From positions 124,001-188,000 of the forward strand of contig NZ_JAMZEA010000016.1 of assembly GCF_024172125.1 (NCBI RefSeq): a DNA stretch of 64,000 nucleotides. The letters are read 5' to 3'. Of the stretch, positions 49,925 to 59,103 are shown piece by piece. The translations under genes and the position numbers were made by a program. The first letter of the stretch is position 1, and the number at the start of each line of letters is the position of its first letter. This DNA comes from Actinomadura rupiterrae. GTDB taxonomy: Bacteria; Actinomycetota; Actinomycetes; Streptosporangiales; Streptosporangiaceae. The notes under the pieces are model-generated. The model was not told where the DNA came from. It saw only the letters and a list, made by a program, of their open reading frames with translations, and ran no database searches.

Positions 49925-50671
49925 TTATGCGAGTGGGTTAAGGGCGGTGAGGTGGCGGGTGAAGAAGTGGGCGGTGGTTTCTACCTCGTGCCAGGGGGTT
50001 TGGTTGTGGCGGCCGGGGTTGGCGTGGAGGGTTTTGTGGGGGGTGTTGAAGGCGTCGAAGAGGGTGAGGGCGTAGGCGCGGGGGATTTCTTCGTCGTCCC
50101 AGGCGGCTAGGAGCTGGACGGGGATGGTGATTTGGCGGGCGGCTTCGGTCAGGGCGTCGAAGAGGAGGACGCTGCCGAAGGAGGCCGCTTTGATTCTGGG
50201 GTCGGTGGCTGTTAGGAGGAGGCCGGTGGCGGTGCCTAGGGTCACGCCGCCGTAGCCGATGGGGATGTCGCCGAGTTCGGCTTGGAGGGCGGTGATGGTG
50301 GCCTGCCATTCGGGGACGGCTCGGAGGGCCAGGTCGGTGTTGTACTCGGTGACGACCGGGACGATGGACTCGCCGGCGGCGCGGGCGGCCATCATGGCGT
50401 CGACCCATGCCTGGTCTTTGGCGTTGCGCGGGCGGTCGCCGTGGCCCGGGGCGTCGATGGCGGCCACGGAGAAGCCGAATTCGGACGCGTAGCGGGTCGC
50501 GCGGGCCAGGATTCCGGGGGCGCGATTGTGCATGCCGCCGCTGTGGCCCATGAGGATGAGGGGCGCGTTCTCGGCGGGGGTCTCGGGGGTCCAGAGGACG
50601 CCGGTGATGTCGCCGAGGGTGAAGTCGCGCTCGATGACGCCTTCGGCGCGGGTTTCAGAAGTGAAGTACAT
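49925..50671 (-). CDS. Alpha/beta hydrolase with a threonine at the nucleophile position
   Basis: A 248-residue protein from ATG 50671 (MYFTSETRAEGVIERDFTLG); upstream in-frame codons are unlikely. LILMGHSGGMHNRAPG is the oxyanion region and GFSVAAIDAPGHGDRP is the classic HGxG-side loop. The nucleophile elbow reads IGYGGVTLGTATGLLL, where most relatives have G-x-S-x-G; here the serine is Thr. A late HANPGRHNQTPWHEVE segment supplies the histidine. This could be a weak hydrolase or a non-catalytic member. The substrate is unknown. Confidence 0.8.
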   Translation of the reverse strand: MYFTSETRAEGVIERDFTLGDITGVLWTPETPAENAPLILMGHSGGMHNRAPGILARATRYASEFGFSVAAIDAPGHGDRPRNAKDQAWVDAMMAARAAGESIVPVVTEYNTDLALRAVPEWQATITALQAELGDIPIGYGGVTLGTATGLLLTATDPRIKAASFGSVLLFDALTEAARQITIPVQLLAAWDDEEIPRAYALTLFDAFNTPHKTLHANPGRHNQTPWHEVETTAHFFTRHLTALNPLA

Positions 50672-50916
50672 GGCGGTCGCCTTTCGGATGCCTTCTGGCG
50701 CTCCCGGCGACGTCCGCGTCAGCCTGCCGTGGTGAAGGGAGGGAGCACCCATGGGGTTCTGGCGTTCACGGGTCTCACCTCCAAGATCGGGCTTCACGGC
50801 CTCCGGGAAGATAGCAGGCGGCCGCGGTGATCGCCTAGGGGTTTCCGCCGGGTTCCGTATGGCATATGGGTAGGGGTGCCGATGCCGTCGGGGGCGGTTT
50901 GGCCCACGCTCGGCGC

Positions 50917-51918
50917 ATGGAAGCCGAGGGGGGGCTCGTCGGGCGGTCCGGCGAGCGGAAGCGGGTCAGGGAGCTGCTCGGGCGGTCGCGGGTCGTCACG
51001 ATCACGGGGTTCCCGGGGGTCGGGAAGAGCGTGCTCGCCCGGGACGTCGCCGGGTCCCTGGCGGACGCGTTCCCGGACGGGGTGTGGGTCGTCCCGCTGG
51101 GCGAGATCGCCGATCCGGGGCTGGTGACGCATGCGATCGGGCTGGCGCTGGGCCTGCCGGACCGGTTCGACCGGTCGGCACTGGACGTCCTGGGCCAGTG
51201 GCTTCAGGGGCGGCGGTGCCTGGTCGTCCTGGACGAGTGCGAGCACCTGACCGGGGCGTGCGCGAAGGTCGTGGAGGAGCTGGCGTCCCGCTGCCCGGGG
51301 TTGCGGATCATCGCGACGAGCCGGCGTCCGCTGGGTTGGAGTGGCGAGTACGTGCTGAAGCTGCTGCCGCTCAGCGAGACCAACGCGATGAAGCTGCTCC
51401 TCGCGCGGGCGCGCGAGGTCGATCCGGGGTTGCGGATAGGCCGGGCCGAAGCGGTCGGGTTGTGTAGGAAGCTGGACGCGCTTCCCCTGGCGATCGAGCT
51501 GGCGGCGTCGCGGCTGGGCTCGGAGACCGTCGCGCAGGTCGCGCACGGGCTGGACGTCCAGGCGTTGCGGTGCCTCGACAGCGGAGGCACGGGACGGCAC
51601 GACTCGCTCGTCCGGACGCTCGGCTGGAGCCATCAGATCGGGACGCCCGCGCAACGGCTGCTCTGGGCGCGGCTGTCGGTCTTCTCCGAGGAGTTCGACA
51701 CCGCGGACGCGGAGTTCGTCTGCACAGGCCGTGCGCTGGCGGCGGAGGCCGTCTGGGAGACGCTTCCCGAACTGGCCGAGTCGAGCCTGCTCGGTATCGC
51801 CCGCGGCCAGTACTGGATGCCCCGCCTCGTGCGCGCGTACGGGGAGCACATGCTGTGGCTGCTCGGCGAGGACGTCGAGGCCAGGCATCGCTACGAGCGG
51901 TGGAAGCGGGAGCGCTGA
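50917..51918 (+). CDS. Short NB-ARC/STAND ATPase without a clear effector
   Basis: A 333-residue protein from ATG 50917. GLVGRSGERKRVRELLGRSR leads into TITGFPGVGKSVLARDVAG (Walker A), CLVVLDECEHLTGACAKVVE (Walker B), LRIIATSRRPLGWSGEYVLK and DALPLAIELAASRL (GLPL-like). A short winged-helix region ends the protein. It resembles the ATPase part of AfsR- and LuxR-type regulators with the DNA-binding and TPR regions missing. It diverges from the hydrolase and precedes the MMPL gene. Confidence 0.8.
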   Translation: MEAEGGLVGRSGERKRVRELLGRSRVVTITGFPGVGKSVLARDVAGSLADAFPDGVWVVPLGEIADPGLVTHAIGLALGLPDRFDRSALDVLGQWLQGRRCLVVLDECEHLTGACAKVVEELASRCPGLRIIATSRRPLGWSGEYVLKLLPLSETNAMKLLLARAREVDPGLRIGRAEAVGLCRKLDALPLAIELAASRLGSETVAQVAHGLDVQALRCLDSGGTGRHDSLVRTLGWSHQIGTPAQRLLWARLSVFSEEFDTADAEFVCTGRALAAEAVWETLPELAESSLLGIARGQYWMPRLVRAYGEHMLWLLGEDVEARHRYERWKRER

Positions 51919-52000
51919 GTCTTGTCCACCGGTCGGTGGACAACGGGTTCAACCGGTCGAGGCTGTCGGCGGGACAGGCCCTCCGGCCAGGCTTTTCGGC

Positions 52001-54157
52001 ATGAAGAACCCCTCAGTGCGAGTGGCGCGGTGGAGCGCCCATCACCCCTGGCGCGCGATCGCCGGGTGGGTCCTGTTCGTGATGGTCTGCCTCGGCGCCG
52101 GGATCTCGGTCGGCGGGAACGCGGCGAAGTCCGAGGACTACCGCGTCGGCGAGGCGGGACGGGCCGAGGCGTACGCCGCGCAGGGCGGGCTCCAGCAGAA
52201 GGCGCTCGAACGCGTCCTCATCCAGGCCAAGGACGGGAAGCTCGACGCGGCGCGGGGCGCGGCCCTCGCAGGGGACGTCCGGGAGCGGATGGCGCGGCTT
52301 CCGGAGGTCGAGTCGGTCGCCGCGCCGGTGTGGTCGGCGGACGGACGGTCCGTCCGGGTCGATGTGACGCTCAAGGGCCCCGAACTGGACGGCAGGAAGC
52401 ACGTCGATCCGGTGCTCGCGCAGACCGAGCAGGTGCGCAAGGCGAACCCGGACCTGGTCGTGGACGAGGCGGGCAGCCCGTCCATCAGCAAGGACGTCCA
52501 GGGCCAGCGCGGCAGCGACCTGTCGCGGACCGAGCTGTTCGCGCTGCCCGTGACGCTGATCGTGCTGCTGCTGGTGTTCCGGTCGGTGGTGATGGCGGTC
52601 GTGCCGCTGCTGCTCGCGGTGTCGTCGATCGCGGCGGGGATCGGGCTGTCGATGGTCGCCTCGCACGCGTTCCCGGACGCGGGCGTCGGGACGAACGTGA
52701 TCCTGCTGATCGGCATGGCGGTCGGCGTCGACTACACGCTCTTCTACCTGAAGCGCGACCGGGAGGAGCGGGCAAGGTCGGGCGGCATGCTGTCGTCCGC
52801 GGCCGTGGTGGAGCTGGCGGCGGCGACGTCCGGGCGCGCGGTGGTCGTGTCGGGGCTGGCGGTCGCCGCGTCCAGCGCGACGCTGTTCCTGGCGGACGAC
52901 GTGATCTTCAGTTCGCTGGCGACCGGGGCGATCGTGGTCACGGTCGCGGCGGTGGTCAGTTCGCTGACCGTGCTGCCGGCGCTGCTGGCGAAGCTCGGCC
53001 ACCGCGTGGGCGGCGGGCGCCAGCGCAAGCCGGGCCGGACGCGCGAGCCGCGCGTCACCGGGGCCGTGCTGCGCGGCGTCGCGCGGCGTCCGGGGGCGAT
53101 GCTGGGCGTCGCCGTGGCGGTCCTGCTGGTGCTGACCGGACCGCTCGTCGGGATCAAGCTGACCGACGTGGGCCGCGAGACGTACTCGCGGCAGCTGCCC
53201 GCCATGCGGGCGTTCGACCGGGTGAACGCGGCGTTCCCCGACCTCAAGGCGGTCAACCAGGTCGTCGTGCGGGCGGACGCGTCGGAGCAGCCGCAGGTGC
53301 GGGCCTCGCTGGAGGCGCTCGCCGGACGCGTGAAGGCCGATCCGCTGTTCGACGGACGGTCCCGCATCCGCGTTTCGGACGACCGCAGGATCGCGATGCT
53401 GGAGGTCCCGGTCCCGGCGTACCCGAGCCAGAAGCGCGCTCAGGACTCGCTCAAGGAGCTGCGCGCGGTGCACGTCCCGGCGACGGTCGGGAGGGTCCGG
53501 GCGGACGTCGCGGTCACCGGGGACGTCGCCCGGTACGCCGACTACCCCGAGCACCAGAGCGGGCGGCTGCCGCTGGTCCTCGGCGCGCTGCTGCTGGTCA
53601 CGTTCGCGATCACGGTCCTGGCGTTCCGGTCGGTCGTGATGGGACTGGTCGGGGTCGTGCTGAACCTGCTGTCGGCGGGCGCGTCGCTCGGGGTGCTCGT
53701 GGCGGTGTTCCAGCACCGGTGGGCCGAGGGGCTGCTCGGGTTCACCTCGATGGGGTCGGTCGGGTCCCGGGTGCCGCTGTTCCTGTTCGTGATCCTGTTC
53801 GGGCTGTCGATGGACTACCAGGTGTTCACGCTCAGCCGCGTCCAGGAGGCGGTGCGGAGCGGGGTCCCCGCGCGGCGGGCCGTCCTGGACGGGATCGGCC
53901 GGTCGGCGGGCGTGGTGACCAGCGCGGCCGTGGTGATGATGACGGTGTTCGCGAGCTTCGTCCCGCTGCACCTGATCGAGATGAAGCAGTTCGGGTTCAG
54001 CCTGGCGGTCGCGGTGCTGCTGGACGCGTTCGTGATCCGGCTCGTGGTGCTGCCCGCGCTGATGCTGCTGCTCGGCGAGGCCGCGTGGTGGCCGTCCCGG
54101 CGCCGCGTCCCGGCCGCCGCCCTCGAGCCGGGCAGGACGCCCCGGACCGTAGGCTGA
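52001..54157 (+). CDS. MMPL family (RND-type) membrane transporter
   Basis: A 718-residue protein from ATG 52001. An N-terminal membrane helix (AIAGWVLFVMVCLGAGISVG) is followed by a periplasmic-type domain, five or six helices (LFALPVTLIVLLLVFRSVVM, NVILLIGMAVGVDYTLFYLK), a second soluble domain and a second helix bundle (LFLFVILFGLSMDYQVFTLS, MMTVFASFVPLHLIEMKQFG). The two VDYT/MDYQ motifs are the proton-relay positions of MMPL/actinorhodin-transporter proteins. Export of lipids or small hydrophobic compounds is the family role; the cargo here is unknown. The response regulator gene follows 55 bases later. Confidence 0.92.
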   Translation: MKNPSVRVARWSAHHPWRAIAGWVLFVMVCLGAGISVGGNAAKSEDYRVGEAGRAEAYAAQGGLQQKALERVLIQAKDGKLDAARGAALAGDVRERMARLPEVESVAAPVWSADGRSVRVDVTLKGPELDGRKHVDPVLAQTEQVRKANPDLVVDEAGSPSISKDVQGQRGSDLSRTELFALPVTLIVLLLVFRSVVMAVVPLLLAVSSIAAGIGLSMVASHAFPDAGVGTNVILLIGMAVGVDYTLFYLKRDREERARSGGMLSSAAVVELAAATSGRAVVVSGLAVAASSATLFLADDVIFSSLATGAIVVTVAAVVSSLTVLPALLAKLGHRVGGGRQRKPGRTREPRVTGAVLRGVARRPGAMLGVAVAVLLVLTGPLVGIKLTDVGRETYSRQLPAMRAFDRVNAAFPDLKAVNQVVVRADASEQPQVRASLEALAGRVKADPLFDGRSRIRVSDDRRIAMLEVPVPAYPSQKRAQDSLKELRAVHVPATVGRVRADVAVTGDVARYADYPEHQSGRLPLVLGALLLVTFAITVLAFRSVVMGLVGVVLNLLSAGASLGVLVAVFQHRWAEGLLGFTSMGSVGSRVPLFLFVILFGLSMDYQVFTLSRVQEAVRSGVPARRAVLDGIGRSAGVVTSAAVVMMTVFASFVPLHLIEMKQFGFSLAVAVLLDAFVIRLVVLPALMLLLGEAAWWPSRRRVPAAALEPGRTPRTVG

Positions 54158-54212
54158 TCACCGTGCCGCGGCGGCCCGGGAAAGCCGCCGCACCGGCCAG
54201 GGAGGACAGGCC

Positions 54213-54833
54213 ATGACCTCGGTGATCGTCGCGGACGACCATCCGGCGATGCGCGCCGGCGTGATCGCGCTGCTCGCCGCCGACGCCGGGATCAGCGTGC
54301 TCGGCGAGGCGTCCGACGGGCGGGCGGCGGTCGCGCTGGTCGCCGAGCACCGTCCGGACGTCGCGCTGCTCGACCTGCGGATGCCCGTGCTGGACGGGGT
54401 CGCCGCCACGGCCGAGATCGCCGCCGCGCACCCGTCCACCCGCGTCCTGATCCTGACCACCTACGACACCGACGCCGACATCGAGCGGGCCGTGGAGGCC
54501 GGGGCGGTCGGCTACCTGCTGAAGGACACCACGCGCGAGCAGCTCGCGGACGCGGTGCACGCGGCGTCCCGGGGCGAGACGGTGCTCGCCCCGAAGATCG
54601 CGCAGAAGCTGGTGGCGCGGATGCGCCGGCCGGCCCCGGCGGCGCTCACCGCCCGCGAGACCGAGGTCCTGCGGGCGGTGGCGGACGGCCTGTCGAACGC
54701 CGAGATCGGGGAGCGGCTGGTCATCGCCGAGGCGACGGTGAAGACCCACCTGCTGCGGATCTTCGCCAAGCTGGACGTCAGCGACCGCACCCGCGCCGTC
54801 GTCACCGCCCTCGACCTCGGCCTCCTCCGCTAG
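54213..54833 (+). CDS. NarL/LuxR-type response regulator
   Basis: A 206-residue protein. The receiver domain (residues 1-120) has the acidic pair ADDH, phospho-acceptor Asp54 in ALLDLRMP, the Thr in LILTTYD and Lys in YLLKDTT. The HTH LuxR domain is LTARETEVLRAVADGLSNAE then ATVKTHLLRIFAKL. No histidine kinase gene is adjacent, although a kinase of the matching class lies at 62112. The gene converges on the epoxide hydrolase gene. Confidence 0.93.
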   Translation: MTSVIVADDHPAMRAGVIALLAADAGISVLGEASDGRAAVALVAEHRPDVALLDLRMPVLDGVAATAEIAAAHPSTRVLILTTYDTDADIERAVEAGAVGYLLKDTTREQLADAVHAASRGETVLAPKIAQKLVARMRRPAPAALTARETEVLRAVADGLSNAEIGERLVIAEATVKTHLLRIFAKLDVSDRTRAVVTALDLGLLR

Positions 54834-54890
54834 CGGAGCGGGCCGAGGTCGAGGTCGAGGTCGAGTCCGCGTCCGCGTCCGCTAGCGGAA
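54825..54890. repeat. Short tandem and palindromic repeats between convergent genes
   Basis: TCCGCTAGCGGA occurs at both ends of the gap, each copy containing the stop codon of one of the two convergent genes. Between them lie three GAGGTC units and then three TCCGCG-type units. The arrangement can fold into a long hairpin on either strand and probably serves as a bidirectional terminator. Confidence 0.6.
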
Positions 54891-56015
54891 GTCGCGGTAG
54901 AAGGCGCGGAGGTCGTCGACGAGCAGGTCGGGCGCGTCGTGGGCGGACCAGTGGCTGCCCCGGTCGTGCTCGGTCCAGGCGACGATGTTCTTGTGGTCGC
55001 GCTCGGCGAAGCGGCGCAGCGGCCGGAAGTCGAAGGCGAACGACGACAGGCCGATCGGGAACGTCGTCGGGGTGGTGTCGCGGTCGGCGTGGTGGTTCTC
55101 GTAGTAGAACCGGGCCGAGGACGCGGCGGTGTTGGTCAGCCAGTAGATCGTCGCGTTGGTGAGCAGGACGTCGGGGTCCGGGAGCGCGCCGAGCAGCTGC
55201 CCGATCCAGGCGAGCTGGCCGGCGGGCGAGTCGGCGAGGGCGTGCGCGAGGGTCTGCGGCTGGGCCTGCTGGATCTTGTCGTGCACCGCGTACTCGACGA
55301 AGGTGCCGAGGAAGCCGAGGTAGTTCTGCTCGTCCTCGGTGAGGTCCGCCAGCTCGGACGGGTCGCCGCTCGGGAACGAGTAGATCTGCGTCACGTGCAC
55401 GGCGATCACGCGGTCGGGGTGGCGGCGCCCGATCTCGGGGCTGACGATCGCGCCCGCGTCGTTGCCGTGGGCCGCGAACCGGTCGTAGCCGAGGCGGGTC
55501 ATCAGCTCGGCCCACGCGTCGGCGGTGCGGGCCGCGTCCCAGCCCTTGGTGCGGGGGCGGCTGGAGAAACCGAAGCCCGGGAGGGACGGGATGACGACGT
55601 CGAACGCGTCGGCCGGGTCCTCGGGGTTCGTCAGCGGCTCGACCAGGTCGAGGTACTCGACGAAGGTGTTCGGCCAGCCGTGCGTGAGGATCAGCGGGGT
55701 CGCGTCCGGGTGCGGCGACCGGACGTGCACGAAGTGGATCGTCTCGCCGTCGATCTCGGTCGTGAACTGCGGGAACGCGTTGATCCGCGCCTCCTGCGCG
55801 CGCCAGTCGAAGGCGCGCCACTTCGCGACCATGTCCTGGACGAACGACCCCGGCACCCCGTACTCCCAGCCGGGCTGGACCATGCCGCGCTGGACGCCGT
55901 CGGTGATCTCCTCGCGGGGCAGCTCGTCGGCGAAGCGGGTGCGGGCCAGGCGATCGGCCAGGTCGTCCAGGTCGGCCTGCGGGACGTTGACGCGGAACTC
56001 GTTGATCTCGCTCAT
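54882..56015 (-). CDS. Epoxide hydrolase (EHN-type alpha/beta hydrolase)
   Basis: A 377-residue protein. The N-terminal EHN domain (FRVNVPQADLDDLADRLART, PGWEYGVPGSFVQDMVAKWR) precedes the hydrolase core. LILTHGWPNTFVEYLDLVEP is the HGxP oxyanion motif, AAHGNDAGAIVSPEIGRRHP carries the nucleophilic Asp, and the late GSHWSAHDAP segment gives the catalytic His. It is divergent from a WYL regulator with an inverted-repeat operator between them, so it is probably the regulator's target. It acts on an epoxide or related xenobiotic; the substrate is unknown. Confidence 0.92.
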   Translation of the reverse strand: MSEINEFRVNVPQADLDDLADRLARTRFADELPREEITDGVQRGMVQPGWEYGVPGSFVQDMVAKWRAFDWRAQEARINAFPQFTTEIDGETIHFVHVRSPHPDATPLILTHGWPNTFVEYLDLVEPLTNPEDPADAFDVVIPSLPGFGFSSRPRTKGWDAARTADAWAELMTRLGYDRFAAHGNDAGAIVSPEIGRRHPDRVIAVHVTQIYSFPSGDPSELADLTEDEQNYLGFLGTFVEYAVHDKIQQAQPQTLAHALADSPAGQLAWIGQLLGALPDPDVLLTNATIYWLTNTAASSARFYYENHHADRDTTPTTFPIGLSSFAFDFRPLRRFAERDHKNIVAWTEHDRGSHWSAHDAPDLLVDDLRAFYRDFR

Positions 56016-56033
56016 GAAGAAGAGTCTGCCCGG

Positions 56034-56060
56034 CCATTAGGACGAGTTCGTTCCTAATGG
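56034..56060. promoter_or_regulatory. Inverted-repeat operator between hydrolase and WYL regulator
   Basis: CCATTAGGACGA and TCGTTCCTAATGG form a near-perfect dyad over the divergent promoters. ATTAGGA/TCCTAAT arms are exact. This is the type of site bound by YafY-like WYL regulators that control a neighbouring gene. Confidence 0.75.
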
Positions 56061-56078
56061 TGCGACAATCTGGGAACC

Positions 56079-57068
56079 ATGCTGGAAACATCGGCGCGCC
56101 TGCTGAAGCTGCTGGCGCTCTTGCAGACACCGCGCGACTGGACGGGCTCCGAGCTGGCCGAACGCCTGGAGGTGAGCGGCCGGACGGTCCGGGCGGACGT
56201 CGAGCGGCTGCGCGCGCTCGGGTATCCGGTGCACGCGACGCGCGGCTCGGCGGGCGGGTACCGGCTGGGCGCGGGCGCGGACCTGCCGCCCCTGCTGCTG
56301 GAGGACGACGAGGCCGTGGCCGTCGCGGTCGGCCTGCGCACGGCGACCAACGGCGCGATCGCGGGGAACGAGGAGGCGTCGCTTCGCGCGCTGGCGAAGC
56401 TGGAGCAGGTCATGCCGTCCAGGCTGCGGAACCGGGTCGGGACGCTCCAGGCGTACACGGTTCCGGTGCCGGCCGACCGTCCCGGCCCGTCCGTCGATCC
56501 GGACGTGCTGACGGCGATCGCGAGCGCGTGCCGGATCCGGGAGCGGCTGAGGTTCGACTACACCTCCCACCGGGACGCGCCGTCCCGCCGGGAGGTCGAG
56601 CCGTACCGGCTGGTCAACTGGGGTCGCCGCTGGTACCTGCTGGCCTTCGACATCGACCGGGAGGACTGGCGGACGTTCCGGGTGGACCGGATCGTGCCGA
56701 AGGTCCCGACCGGTCCGCGGTTCGCGCCGCGCCCGCTGCCGGACGAGGACGTCGCCGCGTACGTGTCGGGGCGCGTCTCGTCCGCCGCCTGGCGGTACCG
56801 GGCGCGCGTCCTGGTCCATGCCCCGGCCGCGGCCGTGACCGCGCAGATCACGGCGGCGGTCGGGGTCGTGGAGGCGGTGGACGAGGCGTCCTGCGTCCTG
56901 CACACGGGCGCGGACACGGTCGAGTCGCTGGCCGTCCACCTGGGTCTCCTCAACGCCGACTTCGAGGTGGACGGCCCGCCCGAGCTGCTGGAGCACCTGG
57001 ACCTGCTCGCGCGCCGCTACAGCCGCGCGATAGCCCCGAGCGATAGCCCCGCGCAGCGCCGCGTCTAG
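56079..57068 (+). CDS. YafY-type regulator with HTH and WYL domains
   Basis: A 329-residue protein. The HTH_11 domain is RLLKLLALLQTPRDWTGSEL with GRTVRADVERLRALGYPVH, followed by the GGYRLGAG wing. The WYL domain spans about residues 145-225 (RFDYTSHRDAPSRREVEPYR, RWYLLAFDIDREDWRTFRVD) and a WCX extension follows. WYL domains sense ligands, in some cases nucleic acids. Here the divergent position and shared operator point to control of the epoxide hydrolase. The stop overlaps that of the convergent oxidoreductase gene. Confidence 0.92.
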   Translation: MLETSARLLKLLALLQTPRDWTGSELAERLEVSGRTVRADVERLRALGYPVHATRGSAGGYRLGAGADLPPLLLEDDEAVAVAVGLRTATNGAIAGNEEASLRALAKLEQVMPSRLRNRVGTLQAYTVPVPADRPGPSVDPDVLTAIASACRIRERLRFDYTSHRDAPSRREVEPYRLVNWGRRWYLLAFDIDREDWRTFRVDRIVPKVPTGPRFAPRPLPDEDVAAYVSGRVSSAAWRYRARVLVHAPAAAVTAQITAAVGVVEAVDEASCVLHTGADTVESLAVHLGLLNADFEVDGPPELLEHLDLLARRYSRAIAPSDSPAQRRV

Positions 57069-58498
57069 TCCGGGGCGAGCGACGGCGGACGGAGGTTGAA
57101 GTGGCGGCGTAGCGCCGAGGCCGCGGCGAGGTACCCGGACATGCCATGGACGCCGGGCCCGGGCGGCGTGGACGCGGAGCATAGGTACACGCCGCGCAGA
57201 GGCGTCGTGTAGGGATCCCAACGCAGCGCCGGGCGGGCGACGATCTGTTTCAGGTCCATCGCGCCCGCGCCGATGTCGCCGCCTACGTAGTTCGGGTTGT
57301 AGGTCTCGTAGGCGGCGGCGGAGATCCCGCGCGCTTCGAGGACGGTGTCGCTGAAGCCGGGCGCGTAGCGCTCGATGCGTGCGCGCACGAGGTCGACCGG
57401 CGGTGTGTCGTCTCCGTTGGGCACATGTGCGTACGCCCAGACCGGACGCTTCCCATCGACGATCCGGCTCGGATCGACTACGCCAGGGTCCACGACCAGC
57501 ACGAACGGCTCATCGCCGAGTTTCCCTCGGGTCGCCATGCGTTCTTCGCGGATCATCGACGCGCGCGTCCCGCCTAGGTGGACGGTTCCGGCGCGTCCGA
57601 CTTCGGGGTCGGCCCAAGGGATCGGCTCGGAGACGAGGAAATCGGCCTTCGCGGCACCGGGTGCGTACCGGAACCGGGACAGCGCCTCGGCATACCTAGA
57701 CGGCAGCCGGCGGCGGCCTACCGACAGGAACTCGCGGGCGCCCGTGTCGAAGAGGACGACCGGGAACCCGGACAGCTCCGCGAGGTCCGCCACGCGGTGC
57801 CCGAGGCGGAACTCGCCGCCGTGCGCGGTGATGTCGTCCGCCAGCGCGCGGGCGATCGCGGCGCTGCCGCCGACCGGGAGGGGCCAGCCCGAGCCGTGCG
57901 CGAGGTGGCCGAGCATCAGCGCGATCGCGTTCCCGACCAGGCCCGAGATCTCGCCGACGGCATGCGCCGCGACCCCGGTGAACAGCGCGGACGCCTCCTC
58001 GCCACGGAACCGCGGACCCCGCAGCGCGCGCAGCCCGAACTCCAGTGCGCCGACCGGAGACCGCGGCGGACGTCGCAGATCCGACAGGAACAGGCTGGTC
58101 AGGCTCTCGCTGTGGTGAAGCAGCGGCTCGAACGTGCGGCGCCAGGCCGGGCCGTCCGCGCCGAGCCGGGCGCACGTGGCGTCCAGCGAGCGGTAGGCGA
58201 GCGCGGCACGTCCTCCGTCGAGCGGGTGCGCGTAGCCGATCTCCGGATGCGCCAGGCCGACACCGCGCGCGGCCAGGTCGAACTCGCGAAAGAACGGCGA
58301 GGCCGTCGCCATCGGATGCACGGCCGAGCAGACGTCGTGGACGATCCGGGAGTCGAACAGCGCCTCGCCGCGCAGCCCGCCGCCGATCTCCGGCGCCGCC
58401 TCGAACAGCACGACCGCGAGCCCGGCGCGGGCGAGCGTCACCGCCGCGGCGAGCCCGTTCGGCCCCGTCCCGACGACGGCGGCGTGTCCTTCTGACAT
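57065..58498 (-). CDS. FAD-dependent oxidoreductase, phytoene-dehydrogenase-like
   Basis: A 477-residue protein from ATG 58498. The dinucleotide fold is AAVVGTGPNGLAAAVTLARA followed by VVLFEAAPEIGGGLRG. The middle has AHPEIGYAHPLDGGRAALAY and HGSGWPLPVGGSAAIARALA, and the C-terminal FAD-contact region is GVYLCSASTPPGPGVHGMSG. This matches the NAD(P)/FAD amine-oxidase/phytoene-desaturase branch. The substrate is unknown; a carotenoid-like or retinol-like lipid is typical for the family. The TetR gene upstream lies on the same strand. Confidence 0.88.
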   Translation of the reverse strand: MSEGHAAVVGTGPNGLAAAVTLARAGLAVVLFEAAPEIGGGLRGEALFDSRIVHDVCSAVHPMATASPFFREFDLAARGVGLAHPEIGYAHPLDGGRAALAYRSLDATCARLGADGPAWRRTFEPLLHHSESLTSLFLSDLRRPPRSPVGALEFGLRALRGPRFRGEEASALFTGVAAHAVGEISGLVGNAIALMLGHLAHGSGWPLPVGGSAAIARALADDITAHGGEFRLGHRVADLAELSGFPVVLFDTGAREFLSVGRRRLPSRYAEALSRFRYAPGAAKADFLVSEPIPWADPEVGRAGTVHLGGTRASMIREERMATRGKLGDEPFVLVVDPGVVDPSRIVDGKRPVWAYAHVPNGDDTPPVDLVRARIERYAPGFSDTVLEARGISAAAYETYNPNYVGGDIGAGAMDLKQIVARPALRWDPYTTPLRGVYLCSASTPPGPGVHGMSGYLAAASALRRHFNLRPPSLAPD

Positions 58499-58522
58499 CA
58501 CCTCCGAGCGTATCGAAGCCGG

Positions 58523-59089
58523 TCAGGAGGGCATGGAGGCGGAGAGGTGCCCGGCGACGGCGTTGGCGACCATGGCGGCGAGGGTGTCGACGTCCATGCT
58601 GGCCAGGGGCTCGATGCCGAGCAGGTAGCGGCAGTAGACGACGCCGAGGCTCTGGCTGAGCAGCAGCGCGGCGCGCTCCCGCGCGTGCGGGTCGCCCGGA
58701 CGCGCCGCCCGGACGGCCGGGACGATCTCCCGGTCGAAGATCTCCTGCACCTGCGCGGCCGCCTCCGGACGCGTGGGGGCGGTGCGCAGCAGGACGGCCT
58801 CGGCCGCGTTGCCGCCCTCCTCCCAGCGCGCCAGCATCGCGCGGACGTACGAGGCGGCGGCGTCGTCCGGGTCGTCCTTGAGGACCGGGACGGCCAGGTC
58901 GATCGTGGACGCCGCCGTGTAGAGGGCCGACTTGCTGCCGAAATAGCGGATCACCATGGACGGGTCGATGCCCGCGTCCGCTGCGATGCCCCGGATGGTG
59001 GCGCGGTCGTAGCCCTCGGCCGCGAACCGCCGCTGGGCGGCGGCGAGGATCGCGGCCCGGGTCTGCGCCGAGCGCTCGGTGAATGCCAT
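58523..59089 (-). CDS. TetR family regulator
   Basis: A 188-residue protein from ATG 59089. The TetR_N domain is SAQTRAAILAAAQRRFAAEG, then RATIRGIAADAGIDPSMVIR and YFGSKSALYTAA. The C-terminal ligand-binding part is helical (AALLLSQSLGVVYCRYLLGI). It is divergent from the FAD monooxygenase gene at 59183, with several TTGGCAAAC-type sites between them, and should repress that gene and its own. The oxidoreductase gene downstream is 24 bases away and probably in the same transcript. Confidence 0.93.
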   Translation of the reverse strand: MAFTERSAQTRAAILAAAQRRFAAEGYDRATIRGIAADAGIDPSMVIRYFGSKSALYTAASTIDLAVPVLKDDPDDAAASYVRAMLARWEEGGNAAEAVLLRTAPTRPEAAAQVQEIFDREIVPAVRAARPGDPHARERAALLLSQSLGVVYCRYLLGIEPLASMDVDTLAAMVANAVAGHLSASMPS

Positions 59090-59103
59090 GCCCACAACTG
59101 TAG

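Noticed and set aside
51922..54216. Plus-strand 764-codon frame over the MMPL gene
   Set aside because: It is dominated by Arg, Gly and Ala, typical of a shadow in high-GC DNA; the overlapping frame has clear membrane helices and MMPL motifs.
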